Below, in pieces: positions 1 to 12,423 of a stretch of 64,000 nucleotides of DNA. A program made the translations under genes and the position numbers. Source of the stretch: Melastoma dodecandrum (taxonomy: Eukaryota; Streptophyta; Magnoliopsida; Myrtales; Melastomataceae); contig JARUPY010000473.1 in assembly GCA_029817715.1 (NCBI GenBank), positions 744,001 through 808,000 of the forward strand, in the 5' to 3' direction. Numbering within the stretch: the first letter of the stretch is position 1; the number at the start of each line of letters is the position of its first letter. The notes beneath the pieces are model-generated. The model did not search any database. It was not told where the DNA came from and saw only the letters and a list, made by a program, of their open reading frames with translations.

Positions 1-593
1 TGATGATTACCACATGCCCCCTTCCTTAACGTATGTATGTTAGTATTTCTTCCCCTCCTGACATCGAAATCAACCATGGCCAATCCAGATCATTCATTTT
101 TTGTTGTTTTTCAGATGCCTGTTGTGTCGTATTCAATTGGTATCAATACGATCCTTAACTCTTAATATTTTCCTGTGATTTTTGTTTCACAACAATGTCC
201 AATGATAAAATATTTTACAAGTAAATTTTAAAATTCGTTGATGAATACTATTTTAAAACATATCCTTAAATTTAATTCGTAAATTTATTTACATATTGTC
301 CTCCAGAAGTGAGGAACTCGTTGCAGTTCTGCTTCAGTGTCCAAAATTTTTGCTAATGATGATTTTTAATCGGGTACGTACTATTTCAAAGTAGTGTGAC
401 ATGCGAAAATAGTTTGTGGTAGTATAAATAGTTTAAAAATTTTAAAGTCAGATTTTTATTTTTTATTTTTTGAAATAATGGACTTTTTTGAAAGTGGAAT
501 TTGTACCGAGAAATTTTAAAATTATTTATTTTATTTCGTAAATATATTCCGTTTATGAACATAACTCAATTTACATACTTTGGCTGTCCAGCA
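1..593. other. AT-rich intergenic stretch, no gene seen
   Basis: No open frame resembles a known protein. The sequence is AT-rich with short poly-A/T runs and borders the first LTR of the copia element. Confidence 0.6.
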
Positions 594-957
594 TGTTGGG
601 GGTTGTGTGTGAAAGGATTGGATAGGAAAAGAGAAGATGCTAGCAGAACGTAGGTTCTGTACTATTGACGACCTTCTGTAGAATAGAAGAAACCTTCTAT
701 AGAGCTGCTGCACCTACAGGAAGTGTTTTTGGCTGCGATTTCTGTTTCTTTAAAACTTTCTATCTTTTTCTCTTGCTTAATGAAATGTCTACACATCCCT
801 TTATATATAGGGAGGAGTGGGAAATCCAAATGTCAAAAGAAATCGAAATGACATATTTAATCATCTTCTTAAATGCGCTACTTAATGACTCACTTAAATA
901 TTATTTCTGTTACTAACTTTAATACCCATTAATCTTGATCATAAATTACCTTCAACA
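594..957 (-). repeat. 3' LTR of the minus-strand copia element
   Basis: This 364-bp repeat matches 5097-5468 with scattered substitutions and short indels. It starts with TG and ends with CA. A TATA-like stretch (CTATATATAAAGG read on the minus strand) lies at 798-810. Confidence 0.93.
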
Positions 958-966
958 CCCCCTCTT
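958..966 (-). other. Polypurine tract
   Basis: AAGAGGGGG on the minus strand directly abuts the 3' LTR. This is where plus-strand DNA synthesis is primed in LTR retrotransposons. Confidence 0.8.
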
Positions 967-2400
967 AATTTATGATCTTCAAGAAGTCTTTGAATGTCTC
1001 GAACTTCTCAGAAGACACTGCCTTTGTAAGAACATCTGCGGGTTGATCATGGGTGCTGATGAATTCTAGAAGAATCTCCTTCTGCGAAACCATCTCTCTG
1101 ATAAAATGATAACGAAGTTCTATATACTTCGATCTTGCATGGAAAATTGGATTCTTGGTCATAACAATTGCAGATTGGTTATCACAGAAGATTGTTGTTG
1201 GCTCGTCCACCTTATGTTATAACTCTAGAAGTAACCTTCTGAGCCAGACAGCTTCTCTTGTTGCTTCATTTGCTACGATGTACTCAACTTCTACAGATGA
1301 GAGTGCAACAGTGCTTTGCTCCTTTGAACTCCATGAAATGGGCTTTGTTCCAAAGCAGAACAAGTATCCTGATGTGCTTCTACGATCATCCAAGCTTCCT
1401 GCCCAATCACTATCTACAGAACCCACTAAATCATCCTTCTGCTCTTTTGTATACTTCAGTCCGACCTTCCGTGTGCCTTTTAGATAGCGTAGAACCCTTT
1501 TTGCTACTGTGAAATGAGTTCTGCTGGGGTTGCTTATGAATCTAGACAGCAAACTCACAGAATGAACAATATCAGTCCTAGTGTGAGTGAGATAAATAAG
1601 AGAACCAACCAGGCTTCTGTAGATCTTCGAATCAAAGTCTTCTGTAGAATCTTCCTTCTGTAACTTCTCATTGAGTGACATTGGAGTAGAAATTGGCTTC
1701 GCATTCTCCATACGAAACTTCTTCAATAGATCTGCTATGTACTTCTCTTGAGAAAAGAAAATTTCTCCTTTCTTCTGCTTCACTTGAAATACGAGAAAGT
1801 ACTTCATCAAGCCAAGATCTGTCATCTCAAATTCTTCCATCATTGCTTTCTTGAACTTCTGCAGCAAGCTTCTGCTGGTGCTAGTGTAAATCAAATCATC
1901 CATATAAAGACATGCTATTAGAAAATCAGGACTAACCTTTTGTATGTATAACGAAGGTTCTACTGTGCTTATGGAGAATCCTTTCTTTTGTAAATAGGAA
2001 TCGATTCTACAATTCCACGCTTTTGGTGCTTGCTTCAAACCATATAGAGCCTTATGCAGTCTGTAGACTGTCTTCTATGCCTTTCATCACGAATCCTTGT
2101 GGTTACTCTACGTAAACTTCTTCTTCTAGTACTCCATTAAGAAATGTTGACTTGACATCAAGCTGGAATACTTCAAGCTCTTTCTGTGCTGTAATGGCTA
2201 GTACAGAACGGATTGTCTCCATCCTTGCTACATGAGCAAAAGTTTCTGTAAAATCAACGCCAGGCTTCTATGAATAGCCTTTTGCTACAATGCGAGCTTT
2301 AAGCTTTTGCACACTTCCATCTTCATTATACTTGGTCTTATAGACCCACTTCAATCCGATAGCTTCTTTTCCTTCTGGGAGATCGACCAATGACCACGTG
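965..2400 (-). pseudogene. copia reverse transcriptase and RNase H, broken
   Basis: The frame 1217-2038 contains the palm motif YMDDL, the QAPKAW motif and the downstream copia RT blocks, then RNase H up to a stop at 1217-1219. RNase H continues in the same frame at 965-1210 (DNQSAI and HEx-like end blocks), so a single premature stop splits it. Upstream (2039-2400) the RT N-terminus can still be read in pieces (a KWVYKTK-like block, an AKGYSQ block followed by a stop, an LDVK-like block) but has several in-frame stops. It cannot make an active enzyme. Confidence 0.9.
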
Positions 2401-2741
2401 TCATTCTTCTCTATAGAAGTCATCTCCTCCTTCATGGCATTTCTCCATTTTTCTTCTTTGGATGCCTCCTCAAAGTTCTGTTGCTCAAATGTAGTAAGAG
2501 CAAAGTTAGCTCGCTCATAAATTTCAATGAATGATCGATACCTCCTTGGTGGTGTATCTCCAATAGGACCCTTTGCTTTTGGAATGGTTTTAGAGGAACT
2601 AGCTTCTTTTGTTCCGATGGGATTCTGTACTGTAACTTCTGTTGCTGCTTCTGTTGTTCTGATAGGGTTCTGTGCAGATGCTTCTGTTACTGCTTCTGTA
2701 TACTAGAACATCTGAGTCATAGAAGACTCTTCCTACTACTT

Positions 2742-4028
2742 TCAAGCTGTATGTTCATCAAAGATAACATCTCTCGACAGAACTAACTTGTCAATATTCG
2801 GAATATATAGACGATATCCATTCGGTTCATCACTATATCCGATGAAAATCAACTTCTCGCATTTCTCATCAAACTTCTCTCTTCCTTGAGAAGGTGTGAG
2901 TGCATATCCAATACATCCAAATACTTTCAAATGATTTACCACGGGCTTTCTCCTGTACCACGCTTCATATGGTGTCTTATCCCTAACTGCTTTTGTAGGG
3001 GATCTGTTCAGAAGGTAGGCAAATGTGTTAACAGCTTCTGCCCAGAACTTGTTGGGTAGACCTTTGCCCTTCAGCATGCTTCTGGCCATCTCCACTATGG
3101 TTCTGTTCTTTCTTTCTGCGACTCCATTCTGCTGTGGAGAATACTGCACAGTCAGCTACCTCTGTATCCCCTTCTGTTGGCAATAGTCCAAGAATGGTCT
3201 TGACAGAAACTCTCCTCCACGATCTGTCCTCAAGGTCTTAATCTTATATCCACTTTGATTCTCTGCATGTGCTTTGAACTTCATAAAGGTGGTGAAAGCA
3301 TCTGACTTCCTCTCAAGAAAATAAATCCAAATCATTCTAGTATAGTCATCTATGAACAACAGAAAGTATCTTCTGTTATCGAGAGAAGGAGTCTGAGTCG
3401 GTCTACAAATATCCGCATGAACCAGCTTGAGAGGGACTTGAGCTCTCCATGATGTGTTTGGGAATGGAAGACGATGATGCTTTTCGAAGACACATCCTTC
3501 ACAGACGTCACCTTCTACAGCTTGTATAGAAGATAGTCTCACCACCATATCCTTCTGCTTTAGTAGAGCTAGACCTTTCCTGTTCAAATGTCCATACCTG
3601 AGATGCCAAAGATGAGAATAATCTACAACCTCAGTTTTGAGAACCACATTGCTGCAAGGAGTCATCTTTAAAGGGAACAAATTGTTGGACGTCATCTTCA
3701 CGACCGTGACCTTCTGTCCATTTCTTTCTGTTATCTCACATTGACCTTCTGCAAAAACCAACTTATATCCATTTTTCATCATTTGTCCCACACTTAGTAG
3801 GTTCTGTACGATTTCTGGAGTGTAGAAGACGTCGTGCATCCTCTTTTGTTGACCTTCTGCACTAAAAATCGAAACAACACATTTACCTTCTATTTTTAAT
3901 TTCTTGCTATCTCCAAGTTCCAAGAGAGAGTTATATTTCTCATCAAGCTCCACAAAGTTCTTCTTGATCCCTGTGACATGGTTACTACAACCACTATCGA
4001 GGAACCATATCTCATTCATATCTTTCAC
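2742..4028 (-). pseudogene. copia protease and integrase, one premature stop
   Basis: The frame starts near an aspartic protease motif (LDSGCSNH). It continues through the GAG-preintegrase zinc-binding block (H..H...C..C, about 3520-3640) into the integrase core with the first two acidic residues (HADI, TDRGGEF). A stop at 3156-3158 interrupts the core. The same frame resumes at 3149 with the block carrying the third acidic residue (NGVAERKNR) and the HLKVFGC block. Only this one stop separates the two halves. The 2401-2741 linker is degenerate. Confidence 0.92.
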
Positions 4029-4195
4029 GGTGTTAGAGGAAGAATATAAAACTTTAGAAGGTTCATCTTCCTTAGAGAAATTTACCGAGCTTCTGTCCTC
4101 ATGCTTCTATTCATGCTTCTGCTCTTTATCTTTGTATCAGCAATCACGATCTGAATGAGTTGGGAACTTGCATCTCCTGTATCGAAAACGACAAT

Positions 4196-5070
4196 CTTTT
4201 GTTTCATGATTATTCTTTCTACAGATGCGGCATTCTACTTCTGAGTTGACCTTCTGGTCGTCCTTCTACATAGCCTCTGCCACGAGACCTGCCTCCACGT
4301 CCTCTGCCGTAGGACCTTCTGTTATTTCCAGAACGTTCTTGCTTCTGCTAAAAAACATTCAACTTCGCTTGAAATGCTTGCTCCACCGGTGTTGTGTACT
4401 TGCTGACCCGTTTCTCATGGGCTTCTAAAGAACCCATCAATTCATAGATGGAAACTTCTGCGAGATCCTTGATCTCTTCAATCACGGTTACCACATGCTC
4501 AAACTTCTGTGGCAAGCTTCTGAGGATTTTCTCCACGACTTTTCGGTCCAGGACAACTTCTCCGCAACTCTTCAATTGATTGAGGATTTCCACGATCCTT
4601 GAGAAGTAGGCTTTGACGTTTTCTGCGTCTTTTATTGCTAGATTGTCGAAGTCTCTCCAAAGGTTCTGCAGCTTTATAGAGATCATCTTCTGTGACCCTT
4701 TAAACTCCTTCTTTAGGACCTCCCACGCTTCATTCACCTTCTTTAGGCCGAATATCCTTGGGTAGATGGTTTTGCTCACGGATTGTTGCAGAATTCATAT
4801 AGCCATGGCATTCTTCATGACGTTCTCATTGTATGCCTTCTGTTCATCTTCTGTGGGATTGATGACACCTTCTGCGGAAGTGTTGTCACCTTCTGGGAGA
4901 GAGATTCATTCTTTAACTTCTTCGTAGCCTTCCTCCACAAGTTTCCATAGATCTTGCGAAAGGAAAATTGTCTCCATTTGAGAGCTCCAATAGTCGAAGT
5001 GCTCACCGTCGAAGATGGAGATTTGGTTGGGAGAAAAAGTGAAGAACATGTTGCCAGCGGATGCAGACAT
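4196..5070 (-). pseudogene. copia gag, with stops and a CCHC knuckle
   Basis: The gag start codon is at 5070, about ten bases past the primer-binding site. The UBN2-type gag body is readable in two parts (5070 to about 4800, and 4348-4779), separated by in-frame stops. A C-x2-C-x4-H-x4-C zinc knuckle is readable near 4196-4240 after another break. Gag forms the virus-like particle, and the breaks make this copy non-functional. Confidence 0.85.
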
Positions 5071-5079
5071 GACCTTCTG

Positions 5080-5092
5080 CGCTCTGATACCA
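5080..5092 (-). other. Primer-binding site for initiator tRNA-Met
   Basis: On the minus strand TGGTATCAGAGC lies just inside the 5' LTR. It is complementary to the 3' end of plant initiator methionine tRNA, the usual copia primer. Confidence 0.88.
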
Positions 5093-5096
5093 AATT

Positions 5097-5468
5097 TGTT
5101 GGGGGTTATGTGTGAAATGATTGGATAGGAAGGGAGAAGGTGCTAGCAGAACGTAGGTTCTGTACTATTGACGACCTTCTGTAGAATTGATGAAACTTTC
5201 TGTAGAGCTGCTGCACCTACAGGGAATGTTTTTGGCTGAGATTTCTATTTCTTTAAAACTTTCTATCTTTTTCTCTTGCTTACATGAAATGTCTACACGT
5301 CCCTTTATATATAGGGAGGAGTAGGAAAACCAAATGTCAAAAGAAACCGTCACCTTTAATGACATATTTAATCATATATTTAAATGCCCTACTTAATGAC
5401 CCACTTAAATACTATTTCCGTTATTAACTTTAATACCCATTAATCTTTATCATAAATTACCTTCAACA
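5097..5468 (-). repeat. 5' LTR of the minus-strand copia element
   Basis: This 372-bp repeat is partner to 594-957. The TATA-like stretch is at 5304-5314, consistent with a promoter driving minus-strand transcription. It has a small insertion relative to its partner near 5345-5355. Confidence 0.93.
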
Positions 5469-8049
5469 CATCATTTCTCTCTAAAGTTTCTTGTCGTGAT
5501 TCCCCCTTGCCAAAAGTAATAATTAAACAAAATAGAGCCCAAGCGGTTGAGAGAAATTCAAGTTTTAAGGTATGATATGAAAATAGAGTATGAGAAGGAT
5601 ACCATATGTATCATATGATACTACTAATAGCAAATAAGGGATAAAACATCTGTTCCTATGTCGTGCGCATCGGCCATGGCTATGTTGTAAAATTATAAGA
5701 CAATACTATACAGCAAAACCCGGTTCAGTTGTCTCATGTAAAAAGCTAGATACCATGATCTTGGTCTGCCAGCACATCCGCAACCTTATCCAGCAATATT
5801 TCGCCTACCGCCTCAAGCTTTCCACAATGTAGTCCGCATAAAGATTCCTTCACAAGTAATATAAACAATCATATCAGTCGTTTGTTGAGTGCGCAAGGTA
5901 AAAGTATGAAACAACTGGACACGGTAGAGGTCATAACGAGGAACCACATCAACATCAGCCAACACAATGTAGTGTGCAGTGTATCCGTACAAGTAACTTC
6001 ATTACGGTTGGCGACACCAATTTCGCCAGAATACTTGAAATCCCATGATGGTTCCTTTTCACTTTGGAAGCGATTATCCAAACAATAAACATGGGGGTCA
6101 TAGGCTTTATCAGTGCACAATCCGTTATCTAGTATTGCAAAGGTTATAAGGGGCTTACATGGAGTGCTGGACTGCTTGAGTAGCAGCAGAGGCTGGAAGA
6201 AAATCGTTGAGTGCAACTTGTATGTTCTCATTTTTCTTGTCTGGTTGCTTGTTAAGGATTTTCTACAAATCATCACTTCAAAGCATTCTGCTTTGTTTGG
6301 ATTGGGTAGACATCAATAGGAATTCTAGATATAAGAAGGATACAATCTTCAAAAAAGCGACGGATTTCGGCCAAGCGATGTGGTGGCAGCTCCTTAATAA
6401 CATTAAAAAGTTGGTACTCGGGATCATCGGCACAAACAACAATTATCTTATCATCTTTCTCGCCCTGTTAGTCAGAGTAAGCAAACTTAGTTAAGAGCTT
6501 CCATAAAAAAGTAATCCTTTTTAAAAAGAAAGAAAAGAAAAAACAGAGTCATATTTATCAGGTCAATTATTAAAGGTAGGTTCGTCTTTTTCATTTTTTT
6601 TTTCAAAGACGGGTAAAATTCATCCTTTTTTAAAAATCAAATATGGGTTTTTGAATAGGTCGTAAAAGACAATAAATACGTAATTTTTGAAACTTGATTT
6701 TATTTGAAGATCTTTTTAAAATTAACGGTATTTCCATACGGACCTCGTGGTTTCAGAGGAAAAACATAGGCAAAACAACATGAACAAAAGTCGAAGAATA
6801 TCATTTAAGAGACCAGACTCATCGAAGATGCATGAATCATAATGTATTATCATGCACATTCGTCATGTGCATCGTGTTGTATAAAATGGGTCTATCGTCA
6901 TGGAGAGATCTCCGAATGGAACTATGGAATCCCTTTCATTTCCTCAACTTATGGCTTAGAAAAATAAGTATGTGATAGCATCAATTAGTGTTAGGAAACA
7001 ATAAAACCACTACCACTACTACATACACATCACCCGTTTGGTTTGCTCCCTCTCAACACAACGAATTTTGAGCCTAAAGCTTTATACTATCAACGTTAAT
7101 AATCGTTTCACCACAACGAGGAGTTAGAAACGTCGTGTCATCACGAGTTAAACTTTTAAAAATGACTCGAGAACTTTAGTAAAATGATCTCAAGGTTTGA
7201 AGATGCTTAAATTTGATTTCGAGGAATACTTCAGCAAGATGATTCTCATTAACCTCAACTACTCAAAATTGAGAAGCATCTTTGGCAAGTCGATTTCGAA
7301 ATAGAAACGATGTTGAGCATCTCCAAAAGAAAGGAATAACGATCTCGAGAAGAATTATGACATTTGGACCTTGACAGAAATGACGTGAGGATAGAGCAAA
7401 CTATCGGTAGCATGTGGAAGGAATTGAATCGGGTCAGTAAAGACGAAGAACATGACATGAGAGAAATAATGCAAAGTATTCGAGGGCTGTCAAATCGAGC
7501 ATATTCTCGCGATGGTATGAGAAAAGTTTCTCCGAATTGTGGAGCGTGAAGAAATGCTATAATGGAGGTAAAGAGGAAGGTAGGTTTTCGTGGTACTGGG
7601 AATGCACTTAATGAGAATGATTTCGAGTTCGATGAGATTAATCATGGTCAATCGGACCTTCATTTACTTTTATAGGATCTCAATTGGAGATTGAGGATCC
7701 AATCATCTTTAAGATATAGGTCACAAATGTATACACAGCCAGATCGGAGGAAAATGAATAAGCCATAAAGTTTTTATACTTAACCTAATCCAACATATCT
7801 TGTGTTAACTGTAGAAGTTTGATCTTATGTAAACTGTATACTCGAGCAACTGCTACAAGATGCTGTTTATCGGAAAAAGTTATTGTTTCATCAAGTGCCA
7901 TATCCCACCCTACATCCACCTTATTGAACCACTGGTGATGGCTGCCATCATACTCGAGTAAACCGCTTATTTTGTATGTGGCAGCAAGTAGAAGTATATT
8001 AAGGGTGACACTTGTTCAAGTGGATCAGAATGGACGAAAAAAAGTTGTT
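5469..8049. other. Intergenic stretch, no gene recognised
   Basis: I see no convincing gene. Around 5750-6290 (minus) there are exon-like open stretches rich in ordinary codons, for example one containing KEPSWDFKYSGEIGVANR, interrupted by stops. They could be a degenerate gene fragment, but I recognise no family. 6500-7200 is AT-rich. 7360-7550 has a short open frame on the plus strand with helix-like composition and no recognised homology. Confidence 0.5.
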
Positions 8050-9560
8050 ACATTAAGAGGGGGTGAATTAGTGTTAAAGTCCAATTAAGGATCTTTAACT
8101 CCTTTTCGAAAAACCCTGCAGCGGAAGAAAAGCTTCTGTAAAACAGAACCGTATAGATAGGTTACTGTAAGACAGAATGTACGAATGTGATTGCAATTTG
8201 TTTGATGCACACAAGACTTTTATAGTGGTTCGGCAACTTGTCCATATCCACTCTTTACCCAGAATTTGGATGGTTTTCACTCAATAGTATCTTAGTAACG
8301 ATTACAAAAAGTGATATACAATAGACCTTTTATAGCACAGACCAGAAGGTTCTGCACCATAGAAGACTGAGTTGCAAAGTACATACTAGAAGGTTCTGCA
8401 CCACAGAAGACTGAGTTGCATAGTACATACCAGAAGGTTTTTTACTAGAGTGACTGAGTTGCACAGTACAGACCAGAAGGTTCTGTACCAAATATGTCAA
8501 CCCTCTACAGCACAAATCCAAATATTATGTACCAAAAGTGGCAACCCCCTACAGTACAGACCAGAAGGTTCTATATCAAAGGTGACTTGGTTTCACAGTA
8601 CATAACGTAAGATTCTGTACTAAAAATGTCAACCCTCTACTGCACAGGCCGTAAGGTTCTGTACCAAAGGTGACTGTTTTTCAAAGCACGAACCGTAAGG
8701 TTCTATACTACAGTGATTAACAAACGTAACCGGTTGTTGAACGTTTCCCTCAGGTAGTGTCCTCTCCTGCACAGCAACCTGCCGGGACTTCCTCGAGACT
8801 TTTCACTATGGCGGCATCTCCACCTGCACAGCAACCCGTTGCGATTTCCCTTGTGCGACCCTCGAGATCTCGGCTGATCAAACACAAAACCATTGCCCAA
8901 GGTTATCTTGCGTAGTCCCTCGAGACTACGACTAAGCAGACACAGAACCCCTGCCCAAGGTTATCCTATACACACAGAACGTTACACCACAGAAGCTGGT
9001 TAGTCCCTCACATTCTGTACTGCCGGGGTATATTGCCTTCTCTCCGGCCCACTGCACGTTAGCCACGCTAGCAACCTATCGCACGCGTCCCACCAACGTC
9101 TCCTGCAGCTTCCAATCGAGTCCCTCGTGACCCCCGAGTCACCCTCTCAAAAGACTTCACCAACAATGCAGCCTTCTGCAGCTAACGCTCGTCGTGTGTG
9201 ACTAACTCAAACGAAACGAAAGGATACAAGCTATCAGCACACGCTCTCTAGATTTTTACAACAATGACTGATATTAAAAAAGGATTATAGAAACGTGGCT
9301 GAGTCTCTCTATTTATACACAAATAGTCTAGGTGAAAAAAGAATAGAAGGTAATTTGCACGATCAGTCTTGTGTAAAACAAGGAAACCGAAAGATTAGAT
9401 AATAATACAATATATAATTTACAAAATCATCATTCTCATGCATATATTCGTTTAGGTAACCAAATCATATCAAATAGGATAAAGATATGATAAAGTTCGC
9501 ATGAATACTACGTTATAGAAAGTTCTGGTTGAATCTGGTCAGCAACCTTCTACAAATGGA
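8050..9560. repeat. TE-like tract with imperfect ~50-60 bp tandem repeats
   Basis: From 8330 to 8710 the motif AGACCAGAAGGTTCTGTACC recurs about every 50-60 bp, each time followed by a CAACCCTCTAC-like or GACTGAGTTGCA-like tail. Further right, a second pair of related blocks shares CCCAAGGTTATC (near 8900 and 8960). The start (near 8058) has AAGAGGGGGTGAATTAGTG, followed by GCAGCGGAA and a GTGGTTCGGCAAC block. I associate this combination with non-coding parts of plant LTR elements. No coding domain is present. The CAGAAG/TTCTG vocabulary matches the copia element at 594-5468, so a relationship is possible but unproven. Confidence 0.55.
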
Positions 9561-10816
9561 AATAATCAAAGATTAACTTCGCTTCTGCAGGACCAGCGGT
9601 GATCTATGATAAATTTATCAAAAAAAAAGATTAACTTCCAAATTAATTAAAACCGATATCACTCTGTTCAGGACACTTAAATGAATGTATCTAGACATAT
9701 GATAATGATAAACATCCAAAATATCGATCCTTCGGTGGTCGGATGAATCCACAGAAGATTGTAGACAACTTTGCCGAACATTGCCATAAATAGAATATTA
9801 TATTTCATTCCATGAAAAATATAATTCCTAATGGGATTATTTAGAAACGTAATACATTCAATTTGTTCATATTAATATCTTGATCAAAAGTTTTTTATTT
9901 TGTGACTAATTAATCATTAAACAATCATTTAATTATAAAATATTTTTATAGAAAGTTCTCAACGTGAGTAGCTTCTATCAAGGCTCATCATCAAAACCTA
10001 TTCAACAAGAGTGATTTATTATCTATCTCGATTTTTGTCAAAAAAAAAGAAGAGAAATTACTCGACAGGCGAGAAACTATGTTTGTCCGTGTTCTATATG
10101 ATTATGAAATTAAAATAAATATATTGGTAATAGGAAAGTTCGAGTCGTGTCTCTCTATCCCAACTAGATTCATTCGAAATCCCATTACTGGCTGGAAGGA
10201 TAAGCAAATGCAAGCAATCTATCTCCATATGATTTAAAGTACCAACCACACAGAGCTACGGACAAGTTCTGGTAGACTTCTTTTAACTCACTGTGACTCG
10301 AAGGACTCACTGGACCAAGAAAAAGCAAACGGTGACTTGTGACAGAGCTTGATTTGAGGGATAAAATACTCGAGTTCTGGTACCCGAGTTGGTCTTGTAA
10401 TCCAATCACCTTGTTCAAGAAGTTCCGTATCACTTTGGTTCCGACGACTATGTGGCGGTTCCTTGAGACGAACAATTTCCCGAAGGAGACTACTAAGTGC
10501 ACGGTGAATAATTTCGTCGTTTATGAGGAATTTTTCCCCTTGATATACCCAAAGCTGACACTATTTGTCAACGACAACGGACGGCTGTCCGCTGACCGAC
10601 CATACGGAAAAGAAGGTGACTTCAACACCGCCAAAATCTACACAACAGGAATTTTATCGAGTGGCCGGCACTTGGTACATACCGCCCGTCTCATCATGAG
10701 GCACACGAGCAGATTTGCTGGCGCTCTCCGAGTATTTAAGCCGAGAGCAGCGTCATCCACCACTGACTTCAGCGTTTGATTTGGGACAAGTCTTTCTTGT
10801 TTTTCCAGGTGGAGAA
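9561..10816. other. Intergenic stretch upstream of the WAT1-related gene
   Basis: No gene is recognised. A plus-strand open frame at 10339-10779 has no family resemblance and probably lies in the promoter and 5' leader of the transporter gene. Confidence 0.5.
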
Positions 10817-12423
10817 ATGAAGTCGTGGTTGCACAAGGCCAAGCCCTTCGTTGGGGTCATCTTCATACAAGTTGGCCTTGCTGGGATGGGCATCCTCACC
10901 AAGGCCGCCCTCAACCGAGGGGTGAGCAACTACGTCCTCGTCGTCTACCGTCACGCCATCGCCACCCTTGTTATCGCTCCATTTGCCATTGTCCTCGACA
11001 AGTAAAATTATATAATGGCCGGAGCCCCCACTCGTTCGAGGACCCCCCTGGCGCATGGCTGTCTCATGCGTTTTTTTTTTTGTTTGCTTCTTACAGGAAT
11101 ATACGGCCGAAAATGACGCTTCCGATCTTCACTAAGCTAATGGTGCTTAGCTTGTTGGAGTTAAGCCTCTCTGATCGATCTTATTGTTTACCATTATTTT
11201 TGCGAGAGGTTTATGATGGCTAAATCTCTACTGATCAGGCCTGTGATCGACCAGAACCTCTACTATCTGGGGATAAAGAATGCCACGGCGACCTTTGTGT
11301 TTGCCCTGGGTAATATGCTGCCCGCCATCACCTTCGTCATGGCTTGCATCCTCAGGTAACATCTTTTGTCGCCCGTATGATGCCATTCCCATACTCGAGA
11401 GCAAACAATCGTGGATATCTGTTGTTTGAGCTTACTAAAATTATCATTAGGCTGGAGAAGGTGGAGTTTAAAAGCATCCGCAGCCAGGCCAAGGTGTTTG
11501 GTACAATGGCGACGGTTGCCGGGGCCATGATCATGACCCTAATCAAAGGCCCCATCATTGAGCTGTTTTGGCAGAAGGGGAGGACCGGCCACGAGATCAA
11601 GATGAATGGGACGAGTCTCCATAGTTCCATCAAGGGTGCGCTCATGATCACCATTGGGTGCTTCTGCTGGGCTTGCTTCATGGTTTTGCAAGCAATAACG
11701 CTGCAGTCATATCCAGCCGAGCTATCCCTTACAGCATGGGTATGCTTGTTGGGAACGTTAGAGGGAGCGGCCGTGGCCCTCGTCATGGAAAGGGGCAATG
11801 CCTCTGTTTGGGCCATCCATTGGGACAGCAGGCTGCTCGTTGCCGTTTACAGCGTAAGCATTCAAATGAAAGGAACTTGCAGAATGACGAGTTCATAAGA
11901 TAGATGGCTTACAAACTGACCAAGAAGCGATTCTTGCAGGGGATCATCTGCTCCGGGGTGGCTTATTACGTCCAGGGGATTGTGATGAAGGACAAAGGCC
12001 CAGTTTTCGTGACGGCATTCAGTCCACTTAGCATGGTGATTGTGGCCGTGATGAGCACCTTCGTTTTCGCAGAACAATTGTTTCTAGGAAGGTATGCGAT
12101 TCACTGCTCGCCCATCGACAGGACATCAGGAATGCGAAATGGCGACTCCTCGATCCGATGTGTTCTTCATACTAATTTGTCTCTACAGGGTGATGGGAAC
12201 CATTGTCATCGTAATGGGATTATACCTCGTAGTGTGGGGGAAAAGCAAGGACTACGAGGAAACTTCACCTTCGGCACACATAGACGACGATCAAAAGCCT
12301 TTGCCAATACAAACAGGGGGTGCGAGGAGCAGAACCGAGAACCGCGACGTTGTGGAGGTTAGCATAATCAACCATTCGACCGGGGAGAACCCCGACAACA
12401 GAAGGACCGAGTCCGAGGGTTAA
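10817..12423 (+). CDS. WAT1-related protein (MtN21/EamA transporter)
   Basis: A plant drug/metabolite transporter of the WAT1/nodulin MtN21 group. Members are ten-pass membrane proteins of the tonoplast or plasma membrane; WAT1 itself exports auxin from the vacuole. Six exons by splice consensus and frame: 10817-11001, 11097-11159, 11239-11355, 11451-11853, 11940-12091, 12189-12423. They total 1155 nt, 384 residues, the usual family length and exon number. The N-terminal half shows the first EamA repeat (GVIFIQVGLAGMGILTKAAL, then VYRH and RPKMT), followed by EPVIDQNLYY and FALGNMLPA blocks. The second half has the TAWVCLLGTLEGA block and the final repeat with GPVFVTAFSPLSMV and FAEQL. The tail is hydrophilic. 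The start ATG is the first one before the conserved N-terminus. The substrate cannot be predicted. Confidence 0.94.

Larger units (their letters stand above)
594..5468 (-). mobile_element. Ty1/copia LTR retrotransposon, decayed, 4.9 kb
   Basis: Two direct repeats (594-957 and 5097-5468) begin TGTTGGGGG and end TTCAACA on the plus strand. They flank a minus-strand interior ordered gag, protease, integrase, reverse transcriptase, RNase H, the copia order. A primer-binding site (TGGTATCAGAGC on the minus strand) lies inside the 5' LTR and a polypurine tract (AAGAGGGGG) lies next to the 3' LTR. The flanking 5-mers are CAGCA (589-593) and CATCA (5469-5473), a target-site duplication with one mismatch. 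The LTRs differ at many positions, and gag, integrase, RT and RNase H carry stops or frame breaks, so this is an old, non-autonomous copy. The short LTRs and domain style suggest the Tork/Tnt1 side of copia, which is inference. Confidence 0.95.

Noticed and set aside
4815..5093. 92-codon minus-strand open frame at the gag start
   Set aside because: It is an out-of-frame shadow. The true gag frame starts at 5070 and has gag-like sequence in another frame.
10339..10779. 146-codon open frame upstream of the WAT1-related gene
   Set aside because: No family resemblance and no splice link to the transporter. It lies where the promoter and leader are expected.
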